Positions 33,456-41,679 of a stretch of DNA of 63,292 nt are shown here, piece after piece. Position 1 is the stretch's first letter, and the number at the start of each line of letters is the position of its first letter. The notes under the pieces were generated by a model. It was not told where the DNA came from. It worked only from the letters and a program-made list of their open reading frames with translations, and did not search any database. The DNA is from Cryobacterium shii (GTDB lineage: Bacteria > Actinomycetota > Actinomycetes > Actinomycetales > Microbacteriaceae), in contig NZ_SOFY01000010.1 in the NCBI RefSeq assembly GCF_004402595.1, positions 7,630-70,921 of the forward strand, in the 5' to 3' direction. Position numbers and translations under genes: made by a program.

Positions 33456-34031
33456 GTGAGGCAGCATGACGCAGTGACCACGACCTTCCCGCGCACCCCC
33501 AAAAAGACGCTGGGTTACAACACGGCGCAGGTCGAGTCATTCCTCGCAGCGGCTCGGAAGGCGTACGACGCCACCGATGACGGAGGCGAGGGCGCTCCGC
33601 TCACGGCCGAAACCATCCGTCACACCGCGTTCAGCCTGCACAAGGGCGGCTATTCTCCCGCCCACGTGGACGCGGCCCTCGAACGGCTCGAGGATGCCTT
33701 CGCCACCCGCGACCGTGACCGGGCCACGCGTGCACAGGGCAAGGAGGCCTGGCTGGAAGAGGCACACGATCTGGCCCAGGTCCTGGTCAACCGGCTCGGT
33801 CGCGCCGACCACCACCGTTTCTCCCGCGTCAGCATCCTTACGGTCGGCTACAGCCGGGTAGACGTCGACCGGTTCGCGTCCCGGCTGGTGCGGTACTTCG
33901 AAGACGGCTTCCCGGTCACGATCGAGGACGTGCGGTGCGCGGTATTCCGGCCCCAGCGCGGCGGCTATCGCGAAGCCCAGGTCGACGTCGTCCTGGACGG
34001 CGTGATCGACGTGATGCTGGCGGTTCGCTAA
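33456..34031 (+). CDS. DivIVA-domain repeat protein
   Basis: The 191-aa protein consists of four DivIVA-type short motifs: TLGYNTAQVESFLAAAR, FSLHKGGYSPAHVDAALERLEDAF, LTVGYSRVDVDRFASRLVRYFED and PQRGGYREAQVDVVLDGVID. This GY-x4-VD-x-hydrophobic pattern fits the actinobacterial DivIVA repeat family. It lacks the long coiled coil of Wag31/DivIVA. GTG 33456 has gaggag 5 nt upstream; an ATG at 33451 opens only a two-codon frame overlapping this start. Its place after cdsA suggests a link to envelope growth. Confidence 0.8.
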   Translation: MRQHDAVTTTFPRTPKKTLGYNTAQVESFLAAARKAYDATDDGGEGAPLTAETIRHTAFSLHKGGYSPAHVDAALERLEDAFATRDRDRATRAQGKEAWLEEAHDLAQVLVNRLGRADHHRFSRVSILTVGYSRVDVDRFASRLVRYFEDGFPVTIEDVRCAVFRPQRGGYREAQVDVVLDGVIDVMLAVR

Positions 34032-34070
34032 CACGCACGCCGTTATCTCGCTGTTATGCGTGATCTGGGT

Positions 34071-34076
34071 TAGGCT
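34071..34076 (+). promoter_or_regulatory. -10 box close to the transglycosylase-like gene start
   Basis: TAGGCT ends 9 nt before GTG 34086 and 21 nt before ATG 34098. Confidence 0.45.
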
Positions 34077-34085
34077 CAGGACATC

Positions 34086-34760
34086 GTGGGTAGACATATG
34101 AGCATCATCGAGTCCGAGCACGCCGCCATACCCGTCAGGCCCGCAATGAGAAGGCCCCGGTCCAGAGGTCAGGCGTCGCTCTTCCTTTTCGCCTTCACGG
34201 CTGCTGCGGCCTTCGTGCTGGTCACCGTCGTGGACCCGTATTCCGGCGCCACCGCGTCACCGTACTTCCAGGTCGTCGGCGTGAGCCGGCCGTCTGGTCC
34301 CGCCCAGGAGATCCAGGTCGCCGCCGGCTACGCGAACACCGTGACCCGAGACAGCTTCACCGTGAACGAGAAGCCCATTCCCGTTCCGGTGCCCGTCGCG
34401 GCCCCCGTAGCGTCGAAGTCATCGTCGTCTACGGCGCCGACGGCCGCCGTTCCCGATCCCGGCTCCGCCCAGGCCATCGCGTCCGGGATGGTGGCTGACC
34501 GCGGCTGGGGCGACGACCAGTTCAACTGCCTCGTCTCGCTGTGGAAGAAGGAGTCCGGCTGGCGCGTCAACGCCGAGAACTCCTCGAGCGGCGCGTACGG
34601 CATCCCTCAGGCGCTGCCGGGCTCCAAGATGGCCACCTCCGGCGACGACTGGCAGACCAACGCCGCGACGCAGATCGACTGGGGCCTCGGCTATATCAGC
34701 GGCCGCTACGGAACGCCGTGCGGTGCCTGGGCGCACTCCGGCGACGTCGGCTGGTACTAA
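34086..34760 (+). CDS. Secreted or anchored lytic transglycosylase-like protein
   Basis: The 224-aa protein has a short N-terminal tail, a membrane segment (ASLFLFAFTAAAAFVLVTVV), a Ser/Ala/Pro-rich linker and a C-terminal lysozyme-like domain. The domain reads QFNCLVSLWKKESGWRVNAE, with the probable catalytic Glu in KKESGW, then SSGAYGIPQALPGSKM and ATQIDWGLGYISGRYGTP. This C-terminal form is common in actinobacterial resuscitation- and aggregation-type proteins. Start GTG 34086 is favoured by the promoter; ATG 34098 is the alternative. Confidence 0.85.
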   Translation: MGRHMSIIESEHAAIPVRPAMRRPRSRGQASLFLFAFTAAAAFVLVTVVDPYSGATASPYFQVVGVSRPSGPAQEIQVAAGYANTVTRDSFTVNEKPIPVPVPVAAPVASKSSSSTAPTAAVPDPGSAQAIASGMVADRGWGDDQFNCLVSLWKKESGWRVNAENSSSGAYGIPQALPGSKMATSGDDWQTNAATQIDWGLGYISGRYGTPCGAWAHSGDVGWY

Positions 34761-34784
34761 CGCGCCGCACGCCCCCACCGGCCC

Positions 34785-34863
34785 CGTGGCCGCAAGCCGG
34801 CCGCCCCGACGTAGACTGTGCCCATGGCCCGCAGCAACCGACCTCGTGGCCGCAAGCCGGCCG
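34785..34863. repeat. Direct repeat of 19 bp spaced exactly 60 bp
   Basis: cgtggccgcaagccggccg occurs at 34785-34803 and at 34845-34863. The second copy encodes RGRKPAG near the N-terminus of the next protein; the first lies upstream of its promoter. Confidence 0.9.
34812..34817 (+). promoter_or_regulatory. Leaderless promoter -10 box of the CPGC protein
   Basis: TAGACT ends 6 nt before ATG 34824, which favours that start over GTG 34818. Confidence 0.55.
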
Positions 34864-35123
34864 GGTCGGGCGAGCCGGATGACGGCCTGTCCCGTCTGCG
34901 GGCCGGCTGGCGCCGCACGGAATCCGGGCGCGACGGCCTCTGGACCGTTCAACCGGTGACCGGTGCGCAGGCCGTCAAGGCCTATGTCTGCCCGGGCTGC
35001 AGCCTGCACATCGCGCCCGGACTCGCCCATGTCGTCGCGTGGCGAAACGACGGCCTGATGGGCGAGGCCGCCGACCTGGCGGCCCGCCGGCACTGGCACA
35101 CGCACTGCTGGAAGATCAGATAG
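34824..35123 (+). CDS. Conserved actinobacterial protein with a putative zinc site
   Basis: The 99-aa basic protein has a low-complexity N-terminus (ARSNRPRGRKPAG) and a conserved C-terminal block. That block contains YVCPGCSLHIAPGLAHVVAW and HWHTHCWKIR. The CPGC pair with the later H and C could bind zinc. Similar small proteins in Streptomyces are often labelled ATP/GTP-binding without evidence. Function unknown. It lies upstream of the alpha/beta hydrolase, 34 nt apart. Confidence 0.8.
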   Translation: MARSNRPRGRKPAGSGEPDDGLSRLRAGWRRTESGRDGLWTVQPVTGAQAVKAYVCPGCSLHIAPGLAHVVAWRNDGLMGEAADLAARRHWHTHCWKIR

Positions 35124-35157
35124 GGATGCCGCAGCGGGCATCCGAGAAGGAGAAACC

Positions 35158-35892
35158 GTGAGTTCGAGCGTGGTCGAGATTCGCGGGGGAGTCGAACTGC
35201 CGGCGGTGCGCGAGCAGATCGAGTTGCACACCGGCGATGGCCTGACCCTGGTGGGGGAGCTCGCGACACCGGTGGGCCGCCCCCCGGTGGCCACTCTCGT
35301 CACCCTGCATCCCTTGCCCACGCACGGCGGCTTCATGGACTCCCACCTCCTCCGCAAGGCAGCCGGCCGGCTGCCGGCCCTCGCCGATCTGGCCGTCCTG
35401 CGGTTCAACACCCGCGGTACGACCTCCCCGCGCGGCACCAGCGGGGGCAGTTTCGACGGCGGGGACGCCGAGCGCGAGGACCTCGCGGCGGCCATGGCCT
35501 TCGTCGCCCAACGGGGCCTGCCGAACCCCTGGCTGGTCGGCTGGTCCTTCGGCACCGAACTGGCGATCAAGTACGGTCTCGAGCACCCGATCCGGGGCGC
35601 CATCCTGCTGTCGCCACCCCTGCACCGGGCGTCGGATGCGGATCTGGCCAGGTGGGCGGGGAATGAGCGGGCCCTCGTCGCCATCATCCCGGAGCACGAC
35701 GACTACCTGCGGCCGGAGGAGGCCCGTCAGCGCTTCAGCAGCGTGCCGGGCACCCGGTTCATCGCCGTGGACGGCGGGAAGCACCTGTGGGTCGGGGAGA
35801 GCCAGACGCGCCGGGTCCTGGACGAGATCGTCGCCGTGGTCAACCCGGCGGCCGCACCCCTGCCGACGGAGTGGACCGGCCCGCTCGCCTAG
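35158..35892 (+). CDS. Alpha/beta hydrolase
   Basis: The 244-aa protein shows the fold markers LVTLHPLPTHGGFMDSH (oxyanion region), LRFNTRGTTSPRGTSGG, nucleophile LVGWSFGTELAIKYGL (G-x-S-x-G), acid near IIPEHDDYLRPEEA and His in VDGGKHLWVGE. The family includes cytosolic serine hydrolases of unknown specificity. GTG 35158 follows gagaaacc. It converges with the AI-2E transporter gene. Confidence 0.9.
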   Translation: MSSSVVEIRGGVELPAVREQIELHTGDGLTLVGELATPVGRPPVATLVTLHPLPTHGGFMDSHLLRKAAGRLPALADLAVLRFNTRGTTSPRGTSGGSFDGGDAEREDLAAAMAFVAQRGLPNPWLVGWSFGTELAIKYGLEHPIRGAILLSPPLHRASDADLARWAGNERALVAIIPEHDDYLRPEEARQRFSSVPGTRFIAVDGGKHLWVGESQTRRVLDEIVAVVNPAAAPLPTEWTGPLA

Positions 35893-35905
35893 CCGAACCG
35901 ATTCG

Positions 35906-36994
35906 TCAGAGTTCGTTCTGCCTCGGCACGACGACCTGCTTGATGATCATGATGGCGGCCGCGGCGACGGGGATGGCGATCAGGGCGCCGAGGATGCCGA
36001 GCAGGCTTCCGCCGGCGAGGGCGGCCACGACGACGAGCGCCCCTGGTACGGCGACGGCGCGGTTCATGATGTTCGGGCTGAGCAGGTACGCCTCGACCTG
36101 CATGTAGATGAGGTAGTAGATCGCTGCGACCAGGGCCGTGAACGGCGAACTGCCGATCCCGGGGATCAGGCAGGTCAGCACGATGATGATCGAACCGGTG
36201 ATGGTCCCGATCAGGGGAACGAGCGAGAACAGGAAGGCGATCAGTGCCAGCAAGGCCGGGAAGGGGGCCCCGATGATGGACAGGAAGATGAAACTGAGCA
36301 CGCCGTTGCACAGGGCCAGGGCACCCTGCCCGATCACGAAACGGCCGACGGCGGTCGTGATCTGCTCGCTGAGGTCGGCGAACCGCTCCCGCTTGGACGC
36401 CGGCACCAGCTGGTACATCGCGTGCTTCATGCCGTTCAGGGAGGCCGTGAAATAGAGCGTGAGAATGAGGATGATCAAAGCGCCGAACAGGCCGCTCACC
36501 ACGGCGATGCCGGACTGGATCACCGTGGACGTGATCGAGGTCAGGTTCTTGCCGAGGAAGTCAGTCACCGAGGTGACGATCTTGGAGACCTCCAGGCCGG
36601 GGAACTGGTTCTGCAGGTCGGTGAGGAACGTCGAGGAGTTGACCGACTTCACCAGGTCGGGGATGGCTTTGGAGAGCTTGGACACCTGGTCGACGATGAT
36701 CGGGGCGACGGCGAAGACCATGCCGGTGAGGACGCTGAGTACGACGGCCAGAACCGTCAGGATCGCCCACCGGCGCGGGAACTTTTTCTTCTCCAGCCAG
36801 GACACGGCCGGGTCGAGTCCGAGCGAGAGGAAGAGCGCGGCCCCGATGTAGGTGATGATCGTCTGCAGCGTGACAACGGAGGAGATGATCAGTAGTCCGA
36901 CGCCGACGCCGAGGGTTCCGATCAGGCCGACTCGGAATGCATTTTGAATCTTCACGTGCTCCCCCATTGGCGACGACTCGGCGTCGGTTCTCAT
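35906..36994 (-). CDS. AI-2E family transporter (PerM-type membrane protein)
   Basis: The 362-aa protein has about eight transmembrane helices in the family pattern: LGLDPAVSWLEKKKFPRRWAIL near helix 2-3, a long non-membrane middle region (SKAIPDLVKSVNSSTFLTDL ... FPGLEVSKIVTS), FVIGQGALALCNGVLSFI, and PLIGTITGSIIIVLTCLI. Members move small molecules or ions; few are characterised. ATG 36994 lies 26 nt after the coiled-coil gene, with a weak SD. GTG 36955, whose SD would overlap gggggag, is an alternative. Confidence 0.88.
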   Translation of the reverse strand: MRTDAESSPMGEHVKIQNAFRVGLIGTLGVGVGLLIISSVVTLQTIITYIGAALFLSLGLDPAVSWLEKKKFPRRWAILTVLAVVLSVLTGMVFAVAPIIVDQVSKLSKAIPDLVKSVNSSTFLTDLQNQFPGLEVSKIVTSVTDFLGKNLTSITSTVIQSGIAVVSGLFGALIILILTLYFTASLNGMKHAMYQLVPASKRERFADLSEQITTAVGRFVIGQGALALCNGVLSFIFLSIIGAPFPALLALIAFLFSLVPLIGTITGSIIIVLTCLIPGIGSSPFTALVAAIYYLIYMQVEAYLLSPNIMNRAVAVPGALVVVAALAGGSLLGILGALIAIPVAAAAIMIIKQVVVPRQNEL

Positions 36995-37019
36995 CGTCGG
37001 TGCTGCTGCTGCTGGTGGA

Positions 37020-38630
37020 CTACTCGTCCGAGGTGACTCTCTCCGCCTGGGTGAGCAGGCCGCGCAGGCTCTCGAAGTAGCCGGCCACCGCGTCGCGCTC
37101 AATCCTAATCTGGGACAGGCGCTCCTCCGCGTCCTCAACGAGAACGCGTGTGCGCGATTCCGCCTCCGTCACCAGAGCGCTCGCGCGGGCCTCGGCCTCC
37201 CGCACCGTGCGTTCCGCGGATTCCTCCGCGGTCTTCTTCACTGCTCGGGCCTCGTCTCGGGCGTCAGCGTCCAGCTGGTCGTTCAGGGCGCGAAGTTCGG
37301 CCGTGCGCTGGGTGGTCTCGGTGAGCTGCCGGGTCGCGTCGGAAATGAACTTCTGCGTCTGGGCGACGGCCTCCTGGTGACGGGTCAGGTGCCCCTGCTC
37401 TGCTTCGTCCCGGCGGGCCTTCAGCTCCATGTCCAGGTCGGCCCTGGTCTGGTCGATCTCCCGCTTCAGTTTCGCGGCCTCGTGTTCGCCGCGCTTGCGA
37501 GCGGCCGTCAGGTGATTCTCGAGGTCGATGCGCAGCTGCTCGCTGTCCGCGGCAAAATCGGCCCTGGCCTGTTCGTGTTCGCGCCCGAGATCTGCCCGGG
37601 CCTGCTCGGTCTCGGCAGCCAGGTCGGCGCGCGCCTTGTGGGTCTCGTGCTCCAGGTCCGCCCGCCTGCGATCGAGGTCCCTGGCCAGGTCGGTCTGGGC
37701 CTGGTCGGCCGCGATCGCCTGGTCGGCGTGGGCCTGCTCAAGTTCCCTGTCGAGGTCGGTGCGGGCCTGCTCGATCTCGGCCGCGAGGTCGGTGCGCGTG
37801 GCCTCGGTCTCGTGGGCGAGGTCGATTCTGGCCTGCTCGGTCTCCCGGGCAAGGTCGACGCGCGCCTGCTCGGTCTCGGCCGCGAGGTCGATTCTGGCCT
37901 GCTCGGTTTCGCGGGCGAGGTCGGCGCGCTGCTGGTCGAGTTCGTGGGCGACCTCGGCCCGGGTCAGCTCCGTCTCCGTCGTCAGGCCGGCCGCGATCTC
38001 CTGCGCCTCGGTCGCTTCCCGCTGGGCGACCACGCGCACCTCGGCGGCCTCACGCTCGGCTTCGGAGCGGATCGCGGCGACCTCCCGCTTCACCGTGGAC
38101 CGCAGCTCGGCCGCTTCGGTGGCCACGGCGCCGCGGATGGCGGCCGCGTCGTGCATGGCGTCCTGGGTCAGCGTCGTGGAGTCGTCGTGGGCGCGGGCCA
38201 GGAGGTCGTCGGCCTCGGCGATGGCGTCGTCCATGATGCGGCCGGCCTTCACGCCGGCATCCGAAAGAACGCGGTCGGCGTGGTCTTTCGCCTCACGGCG
38301 CAGGGTCTGCACTTCGCTGGCAGCGGATGCGCGCAGCCGCTCGGCGTCGATGTCGGCCTGGGCGATGACGCGGGTCGACTGTTCCTCCGCGACGCGGAGG
38401 GTGTTCTCCAGCTTGGTGCCGAGTCCGGAGAAGGTGGGGCTGCCCACTTCCTCGATTTCGGCGTTCAGGTCCTCGATGTGGGCGGTGAGGCGTTTGATCT
38501 CCTTGTTCGCTTCGGTGCCCTGGCTGTTGGCCCGAATAAGGTCGCGACGGAGACCCTGGATGGCCTTGTCGACTTCTTCCCGGTCGTATCCACGGAAAAC
38601 CTGGGTGAAATCAGCTTCGTCGAGTGCCAC
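37020..38630 (-). CDS. DivIVA-domain protein with a long hendecad coiled coil (Scy/FilP-like)
   Basis: The 536-aa protein begins with a DivIVA-type motif, DFTQVFRGYDREEVDKAIQGL. It continues as an almost uninterrupted charged coiled coil. Residues about 235-377 are 13 successive 11-residue units of the form RADLAxETEQA. Hendecad coiled coils of this kind occur in the streptomycete polarity proteins Scy and FilP, which organise tip growth with DivIVA. No membrane segment or enzyme motif is seen. GTG 38630 follows tgaggaga; TAAAAT at 38697-38692 could be the -10 box. It is cotranscribed with the AI-2E transporter. Confidence 0.88.
   Translation of the reverse strand: MALDEADFTQVFRGYDREEVDKAIQGLRRDLIRANSQGTEANKEIKRLTAHIEDLNAEIEEVGSPTFSGLGTKLENTLRVAEEQSTRVIAQADIDAERLRASAASEVQTLRREAKDHADRVLSDAGVKAGRIMDDAIAEADDLLARAHDDSTTLTQDAMHDAAAIRGAVATEAAELRSTVKREVAAIRSEAEREAAEVRVVAQREATEAQEIAAGLTTETELTRAEVAHELDQQRADLARETEQARIDLAAETEQARVDLARETEQARIDLAHETEATRTDLAAEIEQARTDLDRELEQAHADQAIAADQAQTDLARDLDRRRADLEHETHKARADLAAETEQARADLGREHEQARADFAADSEQLRIDLENHLTAARKRGEHEAAKLKREIDQTRADLDMELKARRDEAEQGHLTRHQEAVAQTQKFISDATRQLTETTQRTAELRALNDQLDADARDEARAVKKTAEESAERTVREAEARASALVTEAESRTRVLVEDAEERLSQIRIERDAVAGYFESLRGLLTQAERVTSDE
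37500..37928. repeat. 33-bp tandem repeat array encoding hendecads
   Basis: Thirteen diverged units of 33 bp encode RxDLAxETEQA-type hendecads. Unit length never breaks, so every change keeps frame and coil register. Confidence 0.9.
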
Positions 38631-38860
38631 GCTATCTCCTCAAAATGGGACTCGGACCCCCGACCACGGTGCATCGGGGGGAGTCTCGTCAATTTTAGTA
38701 TGTTGGGGAGGGGGGGGCCGGTCCCAGTTGAAGGACTATTAGGCAGCTCTCAGGGGCAACCAGTATCGTGAAATGTCCTGTCTGCTGCTCCCCGGGCCCA
38801 AAACCGGGCAGTGCCCGCCCCAAGCGTGTGGTGAGCGGCGGGCAACACAGGAGGGTTTAC
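38631..38860. other. Divergent intergenic region
   Basis: It contains the upstream region of the coiled-coil gene and a G-rich run at 38703-38718. acaggaggg just before GTG 38861 serves the next gene. No further gene is supported. Confidence 0.5.
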
Positions 38861-40672
38861 GTGCGTTTTCTTATTGCCATTGTGGCATTCGTCCTTGCGG
38901 CCGGGATGATCGTTCTCGGCATCGCCCAGCGGACGGTCTTTCTCGAACCGGCATCCACCAGCCTCAGCGCGACCATCGCGGACGAGGCCCGGTACGCGGT
39001 GATCGAGTCCAGTGCGCTGACCGCGTTCGACGGCAGCCAGACCGTCACCGTCACCGGTGCCGACACCGTCTTCCTGGCTTACGGGCGTTCCAGCGACGTG
39101 AAGGCCTGGCTCGGGGACTCCCCGTATGCGGACATCCGCCAGGCCAGGAACGCTCCCCGGCTCAGCAGCAAAATCGTCGAGGCCCCCGCGGCCGAAGCGG
39201 CCGACGCGGCATCATCGGAGACTGCTGCGCCCGTGGCCGAGACGATCACCAACCCGGCGGGGTCTGACATGTGGCTCCAGGAATTCACCGCCAAGAAGAC
39301 CCTGACCACCACTGTCCACGTTCCGGAGGGCATCTCCCTGATCGTCGCGTCCGACGGCACCGCGCCCGCACCGACGACGGTCACCCTGTCCTGGCCCGTC
39401 GACAACTCCACCCCGTGGGCCGGCCCGCTGATCGCGGGCGGCGGGATCGTCGCCCTCCTCGGCTTGGTCATGTATCTGCTGGCCCTGCTGCACCTGCGCC
39501 GTTCGCATGGCCCGCGCCGCAACCTGCCCCGCGGCCCGCGGATGCCCCGGCTCCCGCGGGTGCCCCGTCCCAAGGCGATCAAGGCCAGCGAGATCACCGG
39601 CTCGCGTCGGTCGGTCACCCGCTCCATGGTCAGGGTTGTCCCCGTGGTCCTGGTGTCCGGCCTCCTGCTGAGCGGGTGTTCGGCCGACTTCTGGCCGAGC
39701 GCGCCGTCCGCCCCGAAGGCGTCGGTCACCGCGACTCCCGGAGCCACCGACCTCCCCGCGGCCGAGGACGTGCCGCCGCCCGCCGTCTCGGTGCCACAAC
39801 TGGAGCGAATTGTTTCCGACATTTCCAGACTCTCCACCGACGCCGACGCGAAGCTGGATGCGGAGGCCATCGCGACCCGGTTCACCGGTCCTGCCCTCGC
39901 GGAACGGCTGGCCAACTACAAGGTGCGCGCCGTGGACCCCGCGCTGAAGGCCGTGCCGGCCCTTCCGGCCGCACCGCTCACGCTGAAGCTGCCGCAGCAG
40001 TCCTCGAACTGGCCGCGGGTTGTCCTGACCGTGATCCAGGACAAGGCCGCGCCCACCGTGGCCCCGCTGGCGCTGGTGCTCCGGCAGGAGAGCCCGCGGG
40101 CCGACTACCTGGTCGAGTACGCGATGCAGCTGGAACCGGCCGCGAAGGTTCCCGACGTGGCGCCGGCGAGCATCGGCGCGCCCATCATCGCGCCCGACTC
40201 CAAACTCCTGGCCCTGCCGCCGGGTGAGGTCGCCGCGGCCTACGCCGACATCCTGATGCAGGGGGAGGCCAGCCCCTCCTTCGGTCTCTTCGAGGCGGAG
40301 GGGGACACCTTCCGCACCCAGGTGGCCACCCTCAGGGCCGACCGGATCGGCAAGCTCTCCAAGACGGCGTCCCTCGAGTTCGCGACCGCCGTCGGGAAGG
40401 GGTCGACGGTGGCCCTGGCCACCAACGACTCCGGCAGCATCGTCGCGGTGAGTCTGACCGAGACGGAGACGGCTAAGATCCTCGATGGCGGCGCCACGGT
40501 GCAGACCGAAGGGGCCAGCAAGGCGCTTTCGGGAGTGGAAAAAACCGCCAAGGGCATCCAGAGCGTCTACGGTGACCAGCTCCTCTTCCACGTTCCGGCA
40601 GCCGGTTCGAAAGAAAAAATCGTCCTCCTTGGCATCGCCCAGGGCCTCATCTCATCCTCGGAGATTCCATGA
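38861..40672 (+). CDS. Large membrane/exported protein with an internal lipobox-like segment
   Basis: The 603-aa protein has an N-terminal membrane helix (FLIAIVAFVLAAGMIVLGIA), an exported-type domain of about 180 residues and a second helix (AGGGIVALLGLVMYLLALLHL). A very basic Pro-rich linker follows, then a third hydrophobic stretch VVPVVLVSGLLLSGCSADF near residue 265, which looks like a lipoprotein signal with its Cys. The remaining 330 residues form a soluble domain. It may be a fusion of a membrane protein and a lipoprotein. GTG 38861 is chosen for its strong SD (aggagg). It overlaps the thioredoxin-TPR gene by 4 nt. No enzymatic family is recognised. Confidence 0.75.
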   Translation: MRFLIAIVAFVLAAGMIVLGIAQRTVFLEPASTSLSATIADEARYAVIESSALTAFDGSQTVTVTGADTVFLAYGRSSDVKAWLGDSPYADIRQARNAPRLSSKIVEAPAAEAADAASSETAAPVAETITNPAGSDMWLQEFTAKKTLTTTVHVPEGISLIVASDGTAPAPTTVTLSWPVDNSTPWAGPLIAGGGIVALLGLVMYLLALLHLRRSHGPRRNLPRGPRMPRLPRVPRPKAIKASEITGSRRSVTRSMVRVVPVVLVSGLLLSGCSADFWPSAPSAPKASVTATPGATDLPAAEDVPPPAVSVPQLERIVSDISRLSTDADAKLDAEAIATRFTGPALAERLANYKVRAVDPALKAVPALPAAPLTLKLPQQSSNWPRVVLTVIQDKAAPTVAPLALVLRQESPRADYLVEYAMQLEPAAKVPDVAPASIGAPIIAPDSKLLALPPGEVAAAYADILMQGEASPSFGLFEAEGDTFRTQVATLRADRIGKLSKTASLEFATAVGKGSTVALATNDSGSIVAVSLTETETAKILDGGATVQTEGASKALSGVEKTAKGIQSVYGDQLLFHVPAAGSKEKIVLLGIAQGLISSSEIP

Positions 40673-41637
40673 CCACTGTCCCCCCGTCCGGAATGAACAT
40701 GCGCGGCGCCGTCGACCTGTCGTCCCTGGTGAACCGCCCGGCCGCTCCGGTCCCCGGTGCGCCGGCCGCACCTGCGGGGGCGCCCGTGCCGGTGCCGAGC
40801 CTGATTCTTGACGGCACCGACGCGAACTTCGGAGAGGTGCTGGAACTGTCCATGACGGTGCCGGTCATCGTCGACCTCTGGGCCGAGTGGTGCGAGCCGT
40901 GCAAGCAGCTCTCGCCCGTGCTCGAGAGGCTCGTCGCCGAGTACGCCGGCAGGTTCGTGCTGGCCAAGGTGGATGTCGACACCAACCCCCAGCTCACGCA
41001 GGCGTTCCAGGCGCAGTCGATCCCGACCGTGGCCGCCGTCATCGGCGGCCAGCCGGTGGCGTTGTTCAACGGGGCGCTGCCCGAGGCCCAGGTGCGCGAG
41101 GTCTTCGAGCGTGTGCTCGAGCTCGCGTCGGAGCACGGAGTCACCGGGACCGCCGCCGCGCCCGCAGTCGGTGCGGGAGCCGCCGGAGACGCCTCCGAGG
41201 CGCCGGTCCCGGCCGAGCCGGAGCTGCCGCCCCTGCACCGCGAGGCCTACGACGCGATCGAGCGTGGGGACTACGAGGCAGCGATCGCCCTCTACAAGAC
41301 CGCGCTGGCCCGCGACCCAAGGGACACCATGGCCGTGGCCGGCCTGGCGCAGGTGAGCCTGCTGGCCCGTCTGCACGGCAAGACGATGGCCGAAATCCGT
41401 GCGGCCGCCGCTGCCGCTCCCGGGGACCTCGATGCGCAACTCCTGGTGGCGGACCTCGATCTGTCGGGCGGCCACATCGAGGACGCCTTCGATCGGCTGC
41501 TCGAGCTCTTCCCCGCGCAGGAGCCGGTCGGCAGGAACAAGATCCGGGAGCGCATCCTCGAACTGTTCGAGGTCGTCGGCCAGGACGACCCGCGGGTGCC
41601 GCCCACCCGCTCGCGCCTCACCGCGCTGCTCTACTAA
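40669..41637 (+). CDS. Thioredoxin-domain TPR co-chaperone (YbbN/CnoX-like)
   Basis: The 322-aa protein has a Pro/Ala-rich N-terminus and a thioredoxin domain with VIVDLWAEWCEPCKQLSPVLE. The active site is CEPC instead of CGPC. A linker and TPR-like helices follow (REAYDAIERGDYEAAIALYKTAL and later). YbbN proteins with changed active-site residues act mainly as holdases linked to chaperonin rather than as reductases. It is translationally coupled to the preceding membrane protein (ATGA). Confidence 0.9.
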   Translation: MTTVPPSGMNMRGAVDLSSLVNRPAAPVPGAPAAPAGAPVPVPSLILDGTDANFGEVLELSMTVPVIVDLWAEWCEPCKQLSPVLERLVAEYAGRFVLAKVDVDTNPQLTQAFQAQSIPTVAAVIGGQPVALFNGALPEAQVREVFERVLELASEHGVTGTAAAPAVGAGAAGDASEAPVPAEPELPPLHREAYDAIERGDYEAAIALYKTALARDPRDTMAVAGLAQVSLLARLHGKTMAEIRAAAAAAPGDLDAQLLVADLDLSGGHIEDAFDRLLELFPAQEPVGRNKIRERILELFEVVGQDDPRVPPTRSRLTALLY

Positions 41638-41679
41638 CCGACGCCCCGAGCCCATACCCAGAGGCGACGCCGTCGACCC

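Noticed and set aside
33451..33459. Start ATG 33451 for the DivIVA-repeat gene
   Set aside because: It opens only Met-Leu-stop. GTG 33456 continues in frame and has the SD at proper distance.
34818..34823. GTG 34818 as start of the CPGC protein
   Set aside because: It lies directly after the -10 box, where transcription would not yet have begun; ATG 34824 fits a leaderless start.
37500..37928. CRISPR-like regular repeats
   Set aside because: The 33-bp units have no spacers and lie in frame inside a coiled-coil gene.
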